Shown one piece after another: positions 12,577-26,155 of a stretch of 64,000 bases of DNA. The translations under genes and the position numbers were made by a program. Position 1 is the first letter of the stretch; each line of letters starts with the position of its first letter. Origin of the DNA: Coleophoma eucalyptorum (taxonomy: Eukaryota; Ascomycota; Leotiomycetes; Helotiales; Dermateaceae); contig JALRME010000014.1 of assembly GCA_026120035.1 (NCBI GenBank), positions 1-64,000 of the forward strand. The letters run 5' to 3'. The notes under the pieces were generated by a model that saw nothing but the letters and a program-made list of their open reading frames with translations, was not told the DNA's origin and did no database searches.

Positions 12577-15500
12577 TTATGCTTGAAGTGCCATCTCTTC
12601 TCTACTGGCATGGCTCCCTCCTCGCCACGAATGCTTCGGATCGGTAAATGGCTTCTTAATGCCACTCCTCTCCTCTGCCTTACCCCAACCACCTCCGCCA
12701 GGGGTGCAAATAATGATACGCTCTCCAGCTTTCATAGCAGCAGTGTTCTTGCCCCCAAGATTTATTCGCCGTTCCTCAAAGACAGCCTCGTCTGACTTAT
12801 CTGTCGAGCCGTTAAGTAGCTTATCCGATCGCTCTGGATTTGAGACCTCGACATTGCGCACCCAGATATTGAGTCCGCATTGAGCATCCTCGCCTCCCTC
12901 GAGTCCATACGGACGATACACGCGTCTCTCGCTTAAAATGGATACCTGGACGGGAATTCTGAATTCGATATCGCGAATAACTCCGTCACCACCCCGGTGC
13001 TTTCCAGCGCCTCCAGAGCCTGCTCGCAGAGAGAACTCTCTAAGGAGCACTGGATATCTGCGCTCGAACACTTCTGCATCTGTGATACGTGTGTTGGTCA
13101 TATGGGTGTGCACTCCATTTGTGCCGTCCCAATCACGTCCAGCACCGCTGCCTCCAGCAATGGTCTCGTAGTATCCAAACCCCTTGATACTCTCCTCTCC
13201 CTCTACATTCCCACCAAAACCAAATGTAAGGTTGTTGCAGTCACCCTGACTGGCAGCACAGGCTTGAAATGCTTTCAAAATAACATCTGTCACTCTCTGA
13301 CTTGTGAGAACATTCCCTCCAACGACAGCCGCTTTGTCTGATGGTGATAGGAATGACTTGGGTGGAATAAGAACCTTAATGGGCTTGAGGCAACCCTGGT
13401 TGAGAGGAATGTCCTCTGAGATCAGACTTCGTAAGCAATAGATAATAGCACTGTAAGTTACAGCTTGTGGAGCGTTCGTGTTACCTGCATCCATTAGCGG
13501 AGGTCAGGTTTTCTTTTCTAGGAAGCATTACTCACCATAAACCTCGGGGCCTGTTCCAGCAAAGTCAAATATAGCCTCCCCTTTCTCTGCATCTATTGTG
13601 ACTTTGAGTTTGATTGGGCTTCCGTCATCCATATAATCAACGGCAGAAAGATCTTGGCCCTCGAATCGCTTACTCACTTCTCTGAGAAGATTCCTAACGC
13701 TCAACTCCGCATTCCTCTGAATGCTGACCATGTAGAAATCAACGGTCTTCTCTCCGTATTCCTCAATAAGAGCGGAGATCAAGTTGATACCCTTCATATT
13801 ACTTGAGATTTGGGCTTTCAAATCTGAGATGTTATCGGCGAGGCAGCGTGTTCCACTACAGCCAGGGTATTTTGCCGGCTCTTTGAGGAGCAACTCGGTA
13901 ATTTTGTCCTCGTTGAACCGGCCAGCGCTCACAAGTTTTTCCGATTTTATTGCGGCTCCCTCCTGGAACAGTTCTCTAGAATGTGGTGGCATGCTTCCAG
14001 GCAAAATTCCACCGATATCCGCATGGTGTGCTCTGGAGGCAACATAGAACAGAATCTTGTCTCCAGTTACATTAAAAGCAGGAGTGATGACTGTTATATC
14101 AGGCAGATGTGTTCCTCCATACTCTGGATGGTTAGAGACGATGACATCCCCCTTCACCAATTTTCCTCGCCAGATCTCAGCTTGTCGTTTCACACACGTT
14201 GACATTGATCCTAAGTGGACGGGTAAATGAGGAGCATTGGCAACCAGACCTCCAGTATGATCAAAGAGTGCGCAGGAATAGTCAAGGCGTTCCTTCACGT
14301 TTGTGCTAACGCTAGTTTTTTGCAGAGCTCGACCCATTTGTTCTGCAATAGCCATGAATCGATGGGCAAAGATGCTCAGCATAATGGGATCTACATCATT
14401 TTCGGATTGTTCAGGACATGACCTAGAAATATTAGGGACCATAGTCGAAAATATACTGGATTCTGACTTACGTTTCTTTGCCGTTAGACTCTCCAATATT
14501 AATAACGACGTGGGTGTTGATAATCAATGCAGTAGCAGTTGGTGTCACAACAATTGTTTGAGTCCCATCAGCCAGGATCGCTGGTCCCTGAATCTGGTCG
14601 CCGACAGTGAGATCTTCTAATTTGTAGATAGGTGTTTCAACCCTACCACCTTCGAAGAAAACACTGGTACGACCATACTCTTTAGAACCAGAAGTCACTT
14701 CTTTAGCAGAAATAGTCTTCAGTTGTTCATCAACGGTTCTTTCAAGGCCCTCAAAGCTCTTGCCAATACCTCTGACACGAACATCATCCACAATGATATC
14801 TCGATCTGGAAGGGTGAATCCAAACTCCTGTTGGTGCTGTTTCACAAAGGCCTGGCCAAAAGCCCATTCATCTCCATTGAAATCCTTCCTTGCGTTTTCA
14901 TTTTCTGGCTTGATAACCATAAGTGCTGATTCGGTTCCCCTGTATCTCATATTTAAGTATTCCTCAAATATGATTGAACCGTCATCGAAACCTTGTTCCC
15001 GGAGAGCTTCCCGTGATTTCCCCTTCAACTCCGCAATCTTGTGTTGTAGTGACTCTCGTACCTCGCCCTCGTCCGCCCATACCTTTGAGTCGGGTTCTTG
15101 CCGCTCATCGACAACATCCGCGAGTGCCATACCATAGGCAGAGAGTACCGAGGAGTAGCGATGCACCAGGATCTGACGAATACCAAGACGTTCAGCTATG
15201 GCAACCGCGTGCTGGCCACCAGCACCCCCAAAAGTAGCCAAGCGATGCTTCGACGTATCGTGGCCTTTCGCTTCAGTCAGGGACCGAATGGGTCTTGTCA
15301 TTGTTTCGTTGGCAACAGTCAAAAACCCATAAGCTACCTCATCAGCTGTCATACTCTTCCCTTGTTCCTTGTTGATCTGCTCCGTCAACTCCTGCAGTAA
15401 TTTCTTACTTGCTTCTAAATCTAGACCTTCGTCCTCATTCTTACCAAATATCTTGGGGAAAAAATCAGGAAGTAAGCGGCCAAGGAACAGGTTTGCATCT

Positions 15501-16888
15501 GTGACCGTTACTGGTCCACCTTTTCGATAACAAGCTGGACCTGGGTGCGCGCCAGCGGACTCAGGACCAACTACGAAAAGGCCATTGCGGAAGAAAAGGC
15601 GTGAGCCACCGCCAGCAGCGACCGTGTTTATATCCAATTGTGGGGACTGTATTGTGACACCAGCTGTCGTTGTCTCAAAGACGTGCTCGTATCGTCCAGA
15701 ACCGTACCTTGAGACGTCGGTTGATGTACCACCCATATCGAAACCAATGACGGGGGTCTTGGTCTCCGGATCATATGAAGTAAGTGCATAGCCTACTACA
15801 CCACCGGCTGGTCCTGATAGGATTGCCTTTAGGCCAGAGAATTTATCCACATCGACCAATCCTCCATCACTCTGCATAAACTCACACCTCGCACCTTTGG
15901 AACCATCCTCCTTCCTTACACTTTCTGTCCCAAGGCCTCCTTCAAATCCCCTTTGAAATCCTGCAATGTACTTCTTAATTGCAGGTGTCAAGTAAGCATC
16001 TGCACACGCTGATGTTGCTCTTGGAACTAGCTTGATCATGGGCATGAGCTCATGACTTAGTGATACATGCGCGAATCCCATATCTCTTGCAATTCTGCCA
16101 ACGAGTGCTTCGTGATCTGGGAAAGTATAACCATGCATCAAGCATACAGCGATGCTCTTAATGCCCTCATCAAGAACTGTCTGCAATTGACTGCGTATGG
16201 TATTTTCATTAGGGCGTTGCAGTATTCGGACTGCTTCTGACGAAAGACCTCTTACCAAGTCATCCGATTCCTTGGACGACTCTCGTGGTTCTGTCTTGGT
16301 GTTAGTCCGCTCAGGATCTTCGGCATAGTCTTCCAGAGTCACTCGTTCATCTATCTCAACCACTTTCTCGTATAGAACATCCGGTTTGCGAATGGCAAGG
16401 TCAAAAATCTTTGGCCGTGATTGATTACCAATCTCCAGACAGTCCTTGAATCCTTTGGTAACAACCATGGCAATCTTTTCCCCCTTTCTCTCAAGAAGTG
16501 CATTAGTGGCAACGGTTGTACCCATCCGTATAGACTCAATTTTGGAAGTGTCGAGCGGTTCGCCACGGGGAATGTCTTTTTGGAGAAACTTGGACATCAG
16601 TCGCCGAATTCCTTCAAGAGGGGCATCATCATAGTTTGAAGGATCTTCCGACAAAAGTTTGATGATAACATCATCCTCCATTCGTCCCGTGCCAGGGTTA
16701 CCAACACAATCAGTGAAGGTTCCTCCACGCTGATAACAATTGTCAGCATAGTTTAGCAGATTCATCACAGTTTGAGCACAGAGGCAAATGCGCTACTCCA
16801 TCGCCTCTACTGCTGAGCCCACGAGAAAGGACAGTTGACCTACATCGATGGCAATCCGAATGCCCTTCTCTTGTGTATGAGAGCCCAT
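12577..16888 (-). CDS. OXP1: 5-oxoprolinase (ATP-hydrolysing), fused HyuA-HyuB
   Basis: Four exons: 16844-16888, 14472-16729, 13536-14422 and 12577-13484; 1365 residues. Exon 1 (15 residues, ending IAID) joins exon 2 ([10 protein letters not shown]) to rebuild the family N-terminal motif [10 protein letters not shown], which fixes both start and intron. The N-terminal half is the hydantoinase A-like ATP-binding part ([35 protein letters not shown]). The C-terminal half is the hydantoinase B-like part ([53 protein letters not shown]). The enzyme opens 5-oxo-L-proline to L-glutamate with ATP hydrolysis in the cytosolic gamma-glutamyl cycle of glutathione turnover. It is slightly longer than the roughly 1290 residues usual in the family, with a hydrophilic insertion near residue 155-165. 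Confidence 0.97.
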
Positions 16889-19800
16889 CTTATATCAAAT
16901 TGACTTGCGTCACATGTACATATACAATAGCTCGCTTGTGGGGGTGCAAGGGACCGTGGGTGATGCGTAAGTATTCGAAAAGAAACAGGTTGTAAATGAA
17001 AGCTGAGAGTAGAAAATGATGCACTGATGACCGGATTGTCTGGAGGTTCTTAAAAGACGAAATACACACAAAGGTTGTCTAAGGCACAGATAGGAAAGCA
17101 TTATGACGCGAGAAGGTCGGAGGTGGAAGCCCGCGGACCGCTTTGGCAGAATCAAAAGAGGAAAGTTGGGTATTCAGAGTTGAAGTGGGGGGATTTACTC
17201 GGATAAGGAACCACGGCAAATTTCGATGCTGAGCCTATCACCTTTTTCTTCCATAATAACAATGACTATGCTTTTACTACAGATAGGAGAGGAAATGGGC
17301 TCTTTCCCATTATCTCAGCTTTAAGTGATAGGCGGTACTTTTTACTTCAGGAAACACGGCGGGGGAGGCGACAATACAATAGACTCCAAAACCCAAGCTT
17401 CATGACCTATTTTTCTTTCTATTTTCCGCTTTGATCTTGGAGAGCTATTTCAAGACAATTAATTCTTTATATTCCATAAATCACAGAGAACTCTCCAGTG
17501 CTTGTGTTACCTTTGGACTAGGACCTTCCAGCTCGTTTTCGCACAGGTTGGACAATCCCTACTAGCTGTGTTCACTTCAAACGCATGCTTTCTTATTAAG
17601 ACCTCCACACCTTTCTGAGTAACTTCATTGTCTATATGTCTATCCTTGCTTGATATCAAACTACCCTTATGCCCTAGGATACACAGAATCATGCCATATA
17701 CACGAGTTTTGAAGGCTGGGCAATGAGTTTTCCAGGTCAAATTCAATACCCTCAATTTATTGCTAAAAATCCAATCTCACAGCACACTTTCCAATTACTT
17801 AGAGACACCGCTTCATGAATTGAGATATCCCATTCAAGAGCCTAGAGCTAGACATGTATGTTTTCACCGGGAAACTGGCGGACTAGTGCATGCCGCATGT
17901 CCTTGGGTTTCGTCGACTGTCAGTCAACGTAAGTGCAAGCATAGATAAAGCCCATGCCTAGCGCCTGGTTGATTGTGAACTTTTTCTTTGAGTCTTATCG
18001 TATGGTCGTGTAATTATCTTCGATCCAGGTACTCTCGAGCACAGGAATAAATGCTTGAATGATAATTGATTGATTGTTACCATATAGACGCGGAAGCATT
18101 GCTTTGTGATTGATAGCCCGTATCATTGTTGTTGTAGACTTCTGGTCCAGCAGAACCAAACTGCCTAGCCTTGGGTAGTGATTCGATAATGCTCATCATT
18201 CAATACAGCACAAATGCATATGCTGTACTGGCTACCGTATATCAATTGACTCGCCAGCACCACGCTAGCAAAGTCGCTGGCAGAAAAATTTCTACTTATA
18301 TCACACAATAGCGTCAACTTTTGTCTTTGTATGTCGAGTCTGAACGGACAGTCCTCTATGCTCGAAACGTGTACGGGGTAGATCAAACAAACAATCCAGT
18401 GCCCAAGCAACAAAGCCAATCGCGCAAACATCGAGCAAATCAAGTCAGCTGGCCTCTTTGGAATGCGTGGAATGTTTAGAAGCACCGAACACCGGAATGG
18501 CCAGGAGCCGGATGCAGATGCTTCGCAGCGCAAGCCTTGACCCCAGAATGATCAAGCTTTGACTGAGTACATTTGAAACGGTATATGAGCGAGAACGGTA
18601 GAAACTCCTGAGCTGTTAGGAGGAACGTGAATCGGACTGGACGTTGACTGTGATATCGAATTACTAAGTAAGGCGATATAATTCCGGTGGTTGCTGTATC
18701 TGCCAATTACCTTACCCCAGCGGACTATAAGAAGGTGGAACTTGGTATTTGACCATCATGACCAGGGGCTAGGTAATCCCTCAGGACAGCAACGGAACCG
18801 ATGAAGATTAGTCTGGAGTTCTAAATAACAACGGGTAGCTAACTAGGTAGTTAGCTGCAGAATCGAAGCGCACATTTGCCGAGTCTAAGGTACAAGTGTG
18901 TTCTTAAATCTTAAGCCGTTAACCCAAGTATGGCGGCCCTTTGCGCAATCTTCGCATGCAGAAGGCACAGACTACCGCTTGAGAACTTACGATACGCACA
19001 ATAATTGTACCGCAAAGGACACTCCTATCTTGATTGAATCGAGGGTGCTCCGGGAGGCCAAAAAACATCTTACCCTGCTTAGTTTGTCAGACTGTAGCAA
19101 AGACCAGTCCGATGAGGCTCTGTACGAAAAGCGTGTCTTGAGTACGCCTAGATAATGGCCGAAGCGTGGTTGCTTGTGTGTTATGAGAAAGAAGAAAGGA
19201 AGGGAGTTTTAGGGTTGTTGCAGATCAAACTTCAATCCTTTCCCACACGGACACAATGAACCTTTCTGCCGGTGCTGGTCGATTACACAGAAAGGCACGA
19301 GCCCACCAAAGCACCGTCCTTGAAGCCATGTACTACTGGTCTATACATTACGACAGACTAAAGCAATGGGCCTGTGAGAGCCGGCCCTAGGGAAGAGAAA
19401 AGCTCATCGTTGACACCGTGTTTAGGTATGGTAACGTATAGGCACGCAACAAGCACGAACATCAACGCAGATTCATATCTGTGTGGCTTCAGGCCCCCCT
19501 ACTTATTATTGTATTGTGCGGGACTGGCGTACAAGACGTGCCGGCGAAGGAAAAGGGGTTAAGGGAGGAGAGTCAAGTTGCCCGTTGCCCTTGTGATAAT
19601 GAACAAAGATTATGACGATCATATTGTGGCCCCTTTTCTTGCGCCTCAAGGCGCACAGTGCAGCGCATGAAGCTTGCAACCTCTCGCCGCATGACGACGA
19701 CGTGGTAGGAAGTACCGCGCATGACGGTAGAGAGCGCAGAATGCGGGTATGGCAGGGGTTCTCAATTGGATGTTGGCAATATCGTGTTCGCGCATGGCCA

Positions 19801-21514
19801 CAGGTACCTTACAGGAAGACAGCTCGTGGCAATGTGAACGATACAAACGGCGCGTATAGACTATTGGCGACTAGTAAGGGACAAGCAACGGCAAAGACCG
19901 CATCGTAGAGTAAAGCTGTGCCGTATGGAAGGGATCTGTCTTTGGCGCCACAACGCGACCAACTTAAAGGTATAAGGTGATTACAGTAGCGGACCGTTGA
20001 GACCAGCTTATCCACGACTATAAACCAGTAGTTTAAGGCCAACAGGCAAGGCAAGGCGAGGTAAGGTAGGAAAGTAAGGTAGATATCTGTCTGCTTGTGT
20101 CTCGCTGCTTATCTGTCTAAGCAATTCCAAGCAGGTCACACTCACCGCAGACAAACGCGAGAGTAGTCTGACTACTCATTAATTTTATGTGAGTACAGCT
20201 CGGACGTATCTGTTGCGGGTCTTGTTCTTTCTCCGGATTAACCTCCTCAAAATCCCAATAGAATACTGTACCGTGATGTACCGTGATGTACCATGCTACT
20301 GTATACTGTACCGTGCCTTGCCTTCGCTTCCTTGGCAACCTTTGTGTCTTGGGGCTCCTTGGTCGTGGCCGTGGTCAAGGGATGCTCGAGTAACAACCAC
20401 CACCACCACCAGGCAGGGGGGTTCGACAAATAATGCTGTGTGCTCTGTCTTTCCGGAACTCTTAGATCAGACCCCCCTCCCCATGCACATGCACATCTCC
20501 ATGCACCACTCGTCAACGCCTTCTTTCCTTCTTGTTCTCCCTCCCTCTTCTGATCCTCAACCTTCTCCGCTGCCGCCTCCCCCCTCAATGCCATCGTAGC
20601 GAAGAACATTATTATCCCGTATCGGCTGTGCACGATTGCATCGTTATTCTGCTTCTCGTATATCGATTTATCAAAAAGCCTTGACTGCTGGCAGCTCCTC
20701 GTCAACTCGGCCATCTGCATTTGTAGCGACTAGCAGCATACTTTTTTCGTCCTTCGTCCGTTGTCTTCCTTCCAGTCGAGCCTCCTGCTGAGGCCAATCT
20801 GCAGACAAGTAGCACTCACTCCGAAAACCTCAGAACAAAGGAACAAGCAGCCATCGCATCGAAAAGACGAGGGCGTTCTCTACCAACCCACCAGCCATTC
20901 AGGTAGCGAAGTCGCAAATGATTCTGGGACTACACGGTGCAATGTGTCTGTAGGAATTCGATACACGGCCTACTGGGACAGATTGGACACTGCCTGGATT
21001 GAACAGAAAGAAGAAGAGAGTAAAAGGCAAGGCCCAAAGTCGGAAACCACAGATCCAAGCCTGCTCGGCGCTTCGATGAAATTGGAGTTCTACGGCGTCT
21101 ACGGCAGGAAGCACATAATCGATTTAGAATCGAGATACTAACCTTTGCGTAGTTGGGAATAGTGAGCTGCTCCTTTTGCACTGATTCCTGCTGCTACTGC
21201 ACCTACTCCTGACCTTCCCCGGCTTGATCACATAGCAAGTCCTACCTTATTCGAAGAAAACAACAAACATCGGGCGAGTAAGGTTGAATCTGAATGCTAG
21301 CGAGCCTCTCCACTTCACACTTCATACTTCATTCTTGCTTCAATCCAGGCACTATTCATCTCTCTATTCATGCCGTTATCTCGAACGGGATTGGCAGACT
21401 CCGCGACCTCATACCTCACAGCCGCTGCCATTCCCTTTCCGAACACCACCCTTGCCTCTTTTAGCGAGTATCGCTCCTGGGCTTGGGCTGCGACATTTGG
21501 GTCGCTCAATCAGG
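16889..21514. other. Large gene-poor intergenic region
   Basis: About 4.6 kb without a recognisable gene between the divergent 5-oxoprolinase and MIT-domain genes. ORFs are short, overlap on both strands and carry no motif. Features seen: a short tandem repeat of GTACCGTGAT units near 20268-20292, a GGTAAGGTAGG/GTAAGGTAG block at about 20060-20082, and a pyrimidine-rich stretch from about 20490 to 21480 that is probably promoter and leader of the MIT gene. No tRNA-like B-box was found. Confidence 0.5.
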
Positions 21515-24500
21515 ATGGATCCTCACCCGCAATCTTCTCTGCGCAAACCATTCCACGTTGCCAGCAACTCCTCTTCTACCTCCTCGTCCATAGTTACCGT
21601 TCAGCGTGCCGCTTCGGTCGGTCCTGCAAGAGCACGATCGCAACCTCGAGCCCCAATTCCCACGGCCCAGGACACTTCCAATGTCCTGCCTTCGCAATCC
21701 CCTTCGAAGCCAGTAACGTCCCCCGACTCGCGGCGAGGACAGAGTCGGTCGAGCAGCATCAGTGGAGTACGCGAAACTGTGGGGAATCTCAATCGTTGGA
21801 GTCAATCCACGTCCTCGTCCAAGGGTTCTCATAGCAGGAGCAGTAGTTTTTCGCGACGCATATCAATTGGCGGTGGAGGGACTTTCACCTTTGGATCTGG
21901 GAATTCTGCAAGCACACATTCCCCCACGAGCAAGCTCACCAAGCGTCAACCCGCAGCTGGCGCAAACCAGCTTGCCCCCCTGAACACGCAAACAGACTTC
22001 CAATCCTCGGTGCATAACGGTTCTTCACCCCTGACAGGGGCAGCTACCCCTTCGACAGCTGGCATTCTTTCGGAGGCTATTCGGACGACTGTACCGGATT
22101 ATTTTAGCAGAAGGTGGGAAGAACCCACACAAGCAAAAGATTTTTCTATCAAGAAATCACCATCGCGTTCCGGGGGATTTGATACAACCCCTGAGTCAGC
22201 GTCGGCCACGGCGATAGGAAGACGTCAGGGAGAAGGAGTGGATCCATCACCAGGCCCAGGGCACTCGAGGAATCGTTCGCAAGCTGGGAAGAGTAGTGGG
22301 GGAACAGGGTCTTCTCGAGAACGACATTCGAAACAACCATCGCAAAAAGCCATGTTATCAAAAGCACTTCAAAAAGCCAATACAGCGGTTCTACTCGACA
22401 ATGCTCAGAACTTCGAGGGCGCTATGGAGGCTTATTCAGAAGCCTGTACACTTTTACAGCAGGTTATGGTTCGTAGTTCTGGTGACGAGGACAAGCGTAA
22501 ATTAGAAGCCATTGTAAGTTTCGTCCATCTTAGACTTTGTAGAACTATGGAGTAACAATTGTTAGCGAGCTACATATACAAGCCGCATTAGTGAACTACA
22601 GAAGATTGCTCCACAATTACATGACGACGGAAAGGCGCTCCCTGCGAGGCCTGAGAGCGGAAACTACAGGGCGGACGAGTTACAATCACCCACAGACGAA
22701 GATGAAGAGCCCGCAATCATAGAGACTGCAACAATCACGAGGATTGTGAACGATGATACCTACGATGCAGAGATGCAACAGAACCGGCATTCTCCTGCTA
22801 TGGAAGTCCACAAGCGGAGAGAGTCTCTCTTGCCATCAGCTCTTAGTTCTGACTCCACCCCACCAGCAAATATTCCTGAATCATTCACGCCTCGGTCCTA
22901 TTCAAGATCGCCGATGCGCAAGCACCTCGATGAGTCGAACACGGCTTTAGCACCGCCTATGGATAGTCAATACATGCCTCCACCTTTGTCACCAGGAAGG
23001 AGGCCTGCAGAACCAATGACTTTAGGCCCTCCACAACAGCAAAATTCTACAGAATTGTCGGCTCAGAATGTTTCGGCTGCAGGCACTACCAAAGGACACA
23101 GCAGGGCACCGAGTAACGAATCTATGTCCTGGCTAGATACCATTGACGAATCTGGTGACTCAACGGCATCATCTGTCCATTCAAGGTCGTCTTCAATGGG
23201 TCTGCGCAGGAAGCATATCCGCGCTCCAAGTGGCGCAACAGAGGCAGAATTTGACGCCGCTCTTGATGCAGCTGTAGAGGCAGCATATGACGATGGGTTT
23301 GAACCTATGGATGACGCTAGACTTTCAAACGATAATTACTATGATGATGATGATGAAGTTGTTGCCAACGTGAGGCGGAAAGTTGAGCTTGCGAAAGAAA
23401 GAGTGCGTCAGACTGAGCGTGAAGCCGCTATTCAGGACGCTCACGACAGAGAAAGAAAACGCATGCTATTACAACAATCGCAGCACGATAGTTTTGATGA
23501 TAATTATCAGGGGAACGAATCTGAGGAAGAAGAGCGAATGCTGGAAGAGATGACTAGGGGGTATGTGATGGAGGACTTCGAATTCGGCCTTCAATCGAAG
23601 TCAGCCCTTCCACGTGAATCAGATTCGAGCGGGTTTTCAGGTCGAACATGGAATAGCTCGGTTGGGTCAATTCCCGCAACCTCTGGGACTACTCTGTCCC
23701 CAGTCACCGAAGCATCTCCTTTCCATCAAATTCCTCCTTTAAGGTCGAAGTCGCCTCCTTCACATCCGCCACCAGCACAAACTCTGCCTCCCCCACCGAG
23801 CTCAAACTCTCCATCAAGAATGTCCCAAAGTGTTCGTAGCAGAAGGCTATCTGGACAAAATCCAAAACAATTAAAAATCGAAACGGCGGCGCACAACGGA
23901 GAGCTGGATGCCACAGCTCCAGCTGCACGGCTTTTTAATGGCAACACCGGATCTCATCCGAAAACCGCAGGTATGATAGCACCACGTCAAGCAAATCCGA
24001 CATCCAATCGCCCGTCTATGCCACAGTCTGCTCGACAACCATCAATATCGTATCCTGCGCCAAGTCCACCTGACATTGTTTCGCCACCAACTCCAACCCA
24101 TTCCCATAGCTTTGCAAATGATAGCGAAAATGGCCCGCTTCCAAGATCAGGATCACCAACACGTAGTCAATCCAGAGCTGGAATTCGCAAGAACTTTTCG
24201 TCATCAAGCCTCAAGAATCTGAAAAGCCGCAACTTGTCTGTATCAAATATTGATGATGGCTCCGAGATCTCGCCCAACACACCTATGAGCGCACAATATA
24301 CTGCCATCTCTCGCGATGGAAGAATGCCAGCAATGCCAGCCCTTCCAACCCCAATTGCTGCTGCGTTCAAGGAAAAACTGAGCGGTGCCCCAAATGGTGG
24401 ACTGTATCTATTCAATCAGGACATACACTCGCCAGATAGCCCGGGTTCACCAAACCCCTTGAACCCTGGCGCTCCTATCCCACTTGAACCATGTCCAAAT

Positions 24501-25387
24501 GAGTTCCTGCTACGTCCTTTTTGGCTCATGCGTGCCCTTTACCAGACTATTGCTCATCCAAGGGGTGGTTACCTCTCCACGAAACTTTTCGTTCCTCGAG
24601 ATGTTTGGCGGGTGAAAGGGGTCAAGATCAAGAACGTTGAGGACAAGATTGCCAACTGTGACTTCTTGACGGCCGCTCTTATGAAACTTTCACAGGTTGA
24701 CTCGTTCGATGCAGATGCAGTACTCGAGGAGATGCAAGCCCTCGAGGGCGTTCTGGAACAAGTTCAGGCGACCCTTTCGAAGAAACTGGGCAGCGAGGTG
24801 GGTGTACAGGGTTCTGGTGGTTTGTTCAAAGACGCCTCGACGGGGGCCGATACTGACGTAGGTGCTATTGCATCTAAAACTGCAAGCATGTCAAGCAAAG
24901 CCTCATCCTTCTCATGGCGAAGATTAAGGTCGAAGAATTCTGGAGTGGGATTGTCAAATTCATACTCCAACAAAGCGATTGCGCCTGATGTGCCGAAAGA
25001 AGGGCTTACAATGGGCACACTTCCCATGACATCCTTGACAACCATCAGATTTGCCAAGCGAGACATGAGCCAGGTTCAATTTTCTGGGCCTCATGCAAAT
25101 TACATGAGTGCTCTGGCAAAATTGTTCGACGCTGCGCAAGTGATTGGTAAGTACTTTTGGTTATTTCCTATGTGAATCTACGGTTAATGAATGACATAGA
25201 TCAAATCGCTCGCCAGGTTGAGGACCCCGGCCTCCGGCATGCGGACAAAACCCAGGTCGGCCTTGAACTTTGCACACGTCACGCAGCAGAATTTTTCGGC
25301 TTTTATATCTGTCGGTTTGTTCTGAACGATATTGGCATGCTTTTGGACAAATTTATCAAGAGAGGGAGCGAATGGGTGCTCGTCTAA
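21515..25387 (+). CDS. Large MIT-domain protein, disordered, fungal-specific
   Basis: Three exons: 21515-22513, 22566-25146 and 25200-25387; 1255 residues. The start is the ATG at 21515 (MDPHPQSS); the same frame is open further upstream but has no ATG. Residues 1-265 are Ser/Pro-rich. An MIT (microtubule-interacting and transport) domain spans about 272-355 and is split by intron 1: the AMLSKALQKAN..LLD...FEGAMEAYSEA part continues across the junction with RATYTSRISELQKI. A long low-complexity region with an acidic patch and a heptad-like basic/acidic segment follows. The C terminus from about residue 975 is well ordered (RPFWLMRALYQTI and VPRDVWRVKGVKIKNVEDKI). MIT domains bind ESCRT-III tails, so an endosomal or membrane-remodelling role is plausible but inferred. 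I do not know a characterised orthologue. Confidence 0.85.
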
Positions 25388-26155
25388 CGACAATTACACA
25401 TGCTACATACGAATTACGTGTGCTTTTTTATTCTTGGACTATGTTTCGATGCATTCACAGCCAACGGCGTTTTCACTCTCGCTTTGATTGACGGGAAGGG
25501 TTTCATGACGAAATGGTGTTTTGGAGATACAGGTTTTTGGGAAAGCCACGACTGATACCACCTTGTTATTCTATATAGTCTCTTGAAAGACATCAGCATT
25601 TGTAAAGCTGAGCGAGAGTCCGTCCCCTGTCGGGACCTGATATCCGCCTAGGCTTTATCTGTAGATCCTCTTCTCTGTAGATAACCAGAAAATAAAAGAG
25701 TTGCACGGGTGCGAGGACGCAATCCTTCTATTATTATGCCCATACCAATTGTAACCCCATCAAGTGTCTCTCTGAAGTCTAATTAGCATGTTTAGTGTTC
25801 TGTTACTTTCGAATGCTGCAATGAAAAATATCTGGACCATATTTGACTAAGTTCATTTCACAGTATTCTTGTGGGCCATGATGCTAAATGGTAACGTAAC
25901 AATTGTGAAGGAGAAGCGGCTTTCCGTCGAAGGATTTCAACGTCTTTCGAAGACTACCATCAACATACAGGTTATGACCAATACGGGCTAGAGATTTGGT
26001 ATAGCAACTATGCTAGCGTGCTTCGAGGTTCATGGTAGTGGTAGGCGAATTCTTCGTGATAATGTTTGCTTTTATATTTGGTAATGCACACCGTCACTAA
26101 ACCACAAAAGAGCTTTTCGACCCGCAGTCCATTTCTACCTATGCGTTGTACTGCC
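25388..26155. other. Convergent intergenic region
   Basis: About 770 bp of AT-rich sequence between the 3' ends of the MIT-domain gene and fimbrin. Small ORFs only; presumed 3' untranslated regions. Nothing else seen. Confidence 0.5.

Noticed and set aside
12577..16888. Two separate HyuA and HyuB genes
   Set aside because: The two halves join in frame through a consensus intron, as in the fused eukaryotic 5-oxoprolinase.
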